A DNA stretch of 64,000 bases from Whitmania pigra (taxonomy: Eukaryota > Annelida > Clitellata > Hirudinida > Haemopidae): contig JAJTWR010000338.1 of the NCBI GenBank assembly GCA_021613335.1, positions 191,501 to 255,500 on the forward strand, read 5' to 3'. A model generated the notes under the pieces. That model saw only the letters and a program-made list of their open reading frames with translations. It was not told the DNA's origin and ran no database searches. Of the stretch, positions 63,508 through 64,000 are shown in pieces (the stretch's first letter is position 1; each line of letters begins with the position of its first letter). A program made the translations under genes and the position numbers.

Positions 63508-64000
63508 CATCAAAGGTGTGGAAAACAAAGAGGTTATTGACTTCAGAATAACCTAGGTCATTTCTTGCCCTTAGTTGCAGCTGATATGAGGTTCCTCCTC
63601 TTAGTCCATCGAGGATGTAAGAAGTCATGGGTCTCACTTCATCGTCGTGTCGAAGCCTGACCTTCCAATCTTCCAATGGTTCTAGTTGGTCACCTTCACC
63701 TTTCACCCTCCTGAATTTGATCTCATACTCCTTGATTGGAAGGCCCCCTGTGATTGGTTTGGCCCAAGTGATTGTGTACTTGTTGTGGAGAGGACTTTGA
63801 TGTCTTGAGGTTATCGTCAGCTTCGTGGGGCGCCTCACATCTTCAGTTTTGACGGCCATGGAGAAGGGTTCGCCATATCCCACCTCGGAAACGGCCCGAA
63901 CCATGAAGAGGTAAGTCGTGCTGGGCCTCAATTTCTCAATCAAGATTTCCTCAGAGTCGAACATGAACGTACGTGCATCAAAATCAACTCTGTAGCTGAT
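63508..64000 (-). CDS. Fibronectin type III domain exon (partial gene)
   Basis: Open from the right window edge to a donor (GATG followed by GTTTGT) at 63508. It encodes the end of one FN3 module (STTYLFMVRAVSEVGYGEPF) and one whole module: PTKLTITSRHQSPLHN, the B-strand Trp in YTITWAKPITGG, and the Tyr-Leu-Ala-Asn-Gly signature YQLQLRARNDLGYSE. No signal peptide or anchor in the window. An Ig/FN3 adhesion molecule of the NCAM/Fasciclin II kind or a receptor is likely, but the family cannot be fixed from two modules. The remainder lies right of the window or in exons below 63508. Confidence 0.8.

Noticed and set aside
59410..64000. SNRNP70 nested inside one giant minus-strand gene linking the FN3 exon to the orphan exons
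   Set aside because: Nothing in sequence or domain content links the FN3 exon to the 55.9-58.3 kb gene; separate genes are simpler.

Overview
This is animal nuclear DNA: AT-rich, intron-dense, with short introns (mostly 60-700 bp) and many triplet and tetranucleotide microsatellites. No prokaryotic, organellar or viral genes were seen. The gene set (NSDHL, AGPAT5, a hamlet/MECOM/PRDM16-type zinc-finger gene, GRAMD2-type, HSBP1, TRMT6, XDH, SNRNP70, an FN3 adhesion-type gene) is bilaterian. NSDHL argues against an insect or nematode, which lack this cholesterol-synthesis step. A lophotrochozoan, possibly a leech such as Helobdella, is my best guess; that is inference only. All exon models were built by hand from reading frame, splice signals and remembered family motifs.

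Layout. 0-5 kb: the 3' exons of NSDHL (+) converge on a complete eight-exon AGPAT5 (-). 5-12.5 kb: mostly microsatellites, one LINE tail, a candidate promoter and one orphan Cys-rich exon candidate. 12.5-14.3 kb: one large terminal exon of a hamlet/MECOM/PRDM16-like factor. 14.3-22.5 kb: repeat-rich DNA without a confident gene. 22.5-29.1 kb: ten exons of a GRAMD2-type GRAM-domain gene (-), whose introns are full of repeats. 29.1-35 kb: gene-poor, with a decayed CR1/L2-like LINE fragment. 35-42.3 kb: a tight + strand cluster of a zinc-ADH-like gene, HSBP1 and TRMT6. 43.1-52.8 kb: a complete 30-exon xanthine dehydrogenase (-). 55.9-58.3 kb: an orphan gene (-). 59.4-62.6 kb: complete nine-exon SNRNP70 (+). 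63.5-64 kb: FN3-domain exon of a gene (-) entering from the right.

Several models close in frame at family length: AGPAT5 364 aa, TRMT6 447 aa, HSBP1 71 aa, XDH 1366 aa, U1-70K 386 aa. The genes are not a functional cluster; they cover sterol synthesis, phospholipid acylation, ER-plasma-membrane contacts, heat-shock control, tRNA m1A58 methylation, purine catabolism and splicing.

Main unusual signals: (1) the second HSBP1 intron is AT-AC with U12-type 5' splice and branch sites; (2) a tRNA-headed SINE family shares its 3' hairpin tail with a CR1/L2-like LINE also present here; (3) the terminal exon of TRMT6 is tandemly duplicated with a SINE head between the copies, giving a possible alternative last exon; (4) XDH carries a long acidic insertion in linker 2; (5) an ADH-like protein has lost the usual catalytic zinc ligands.
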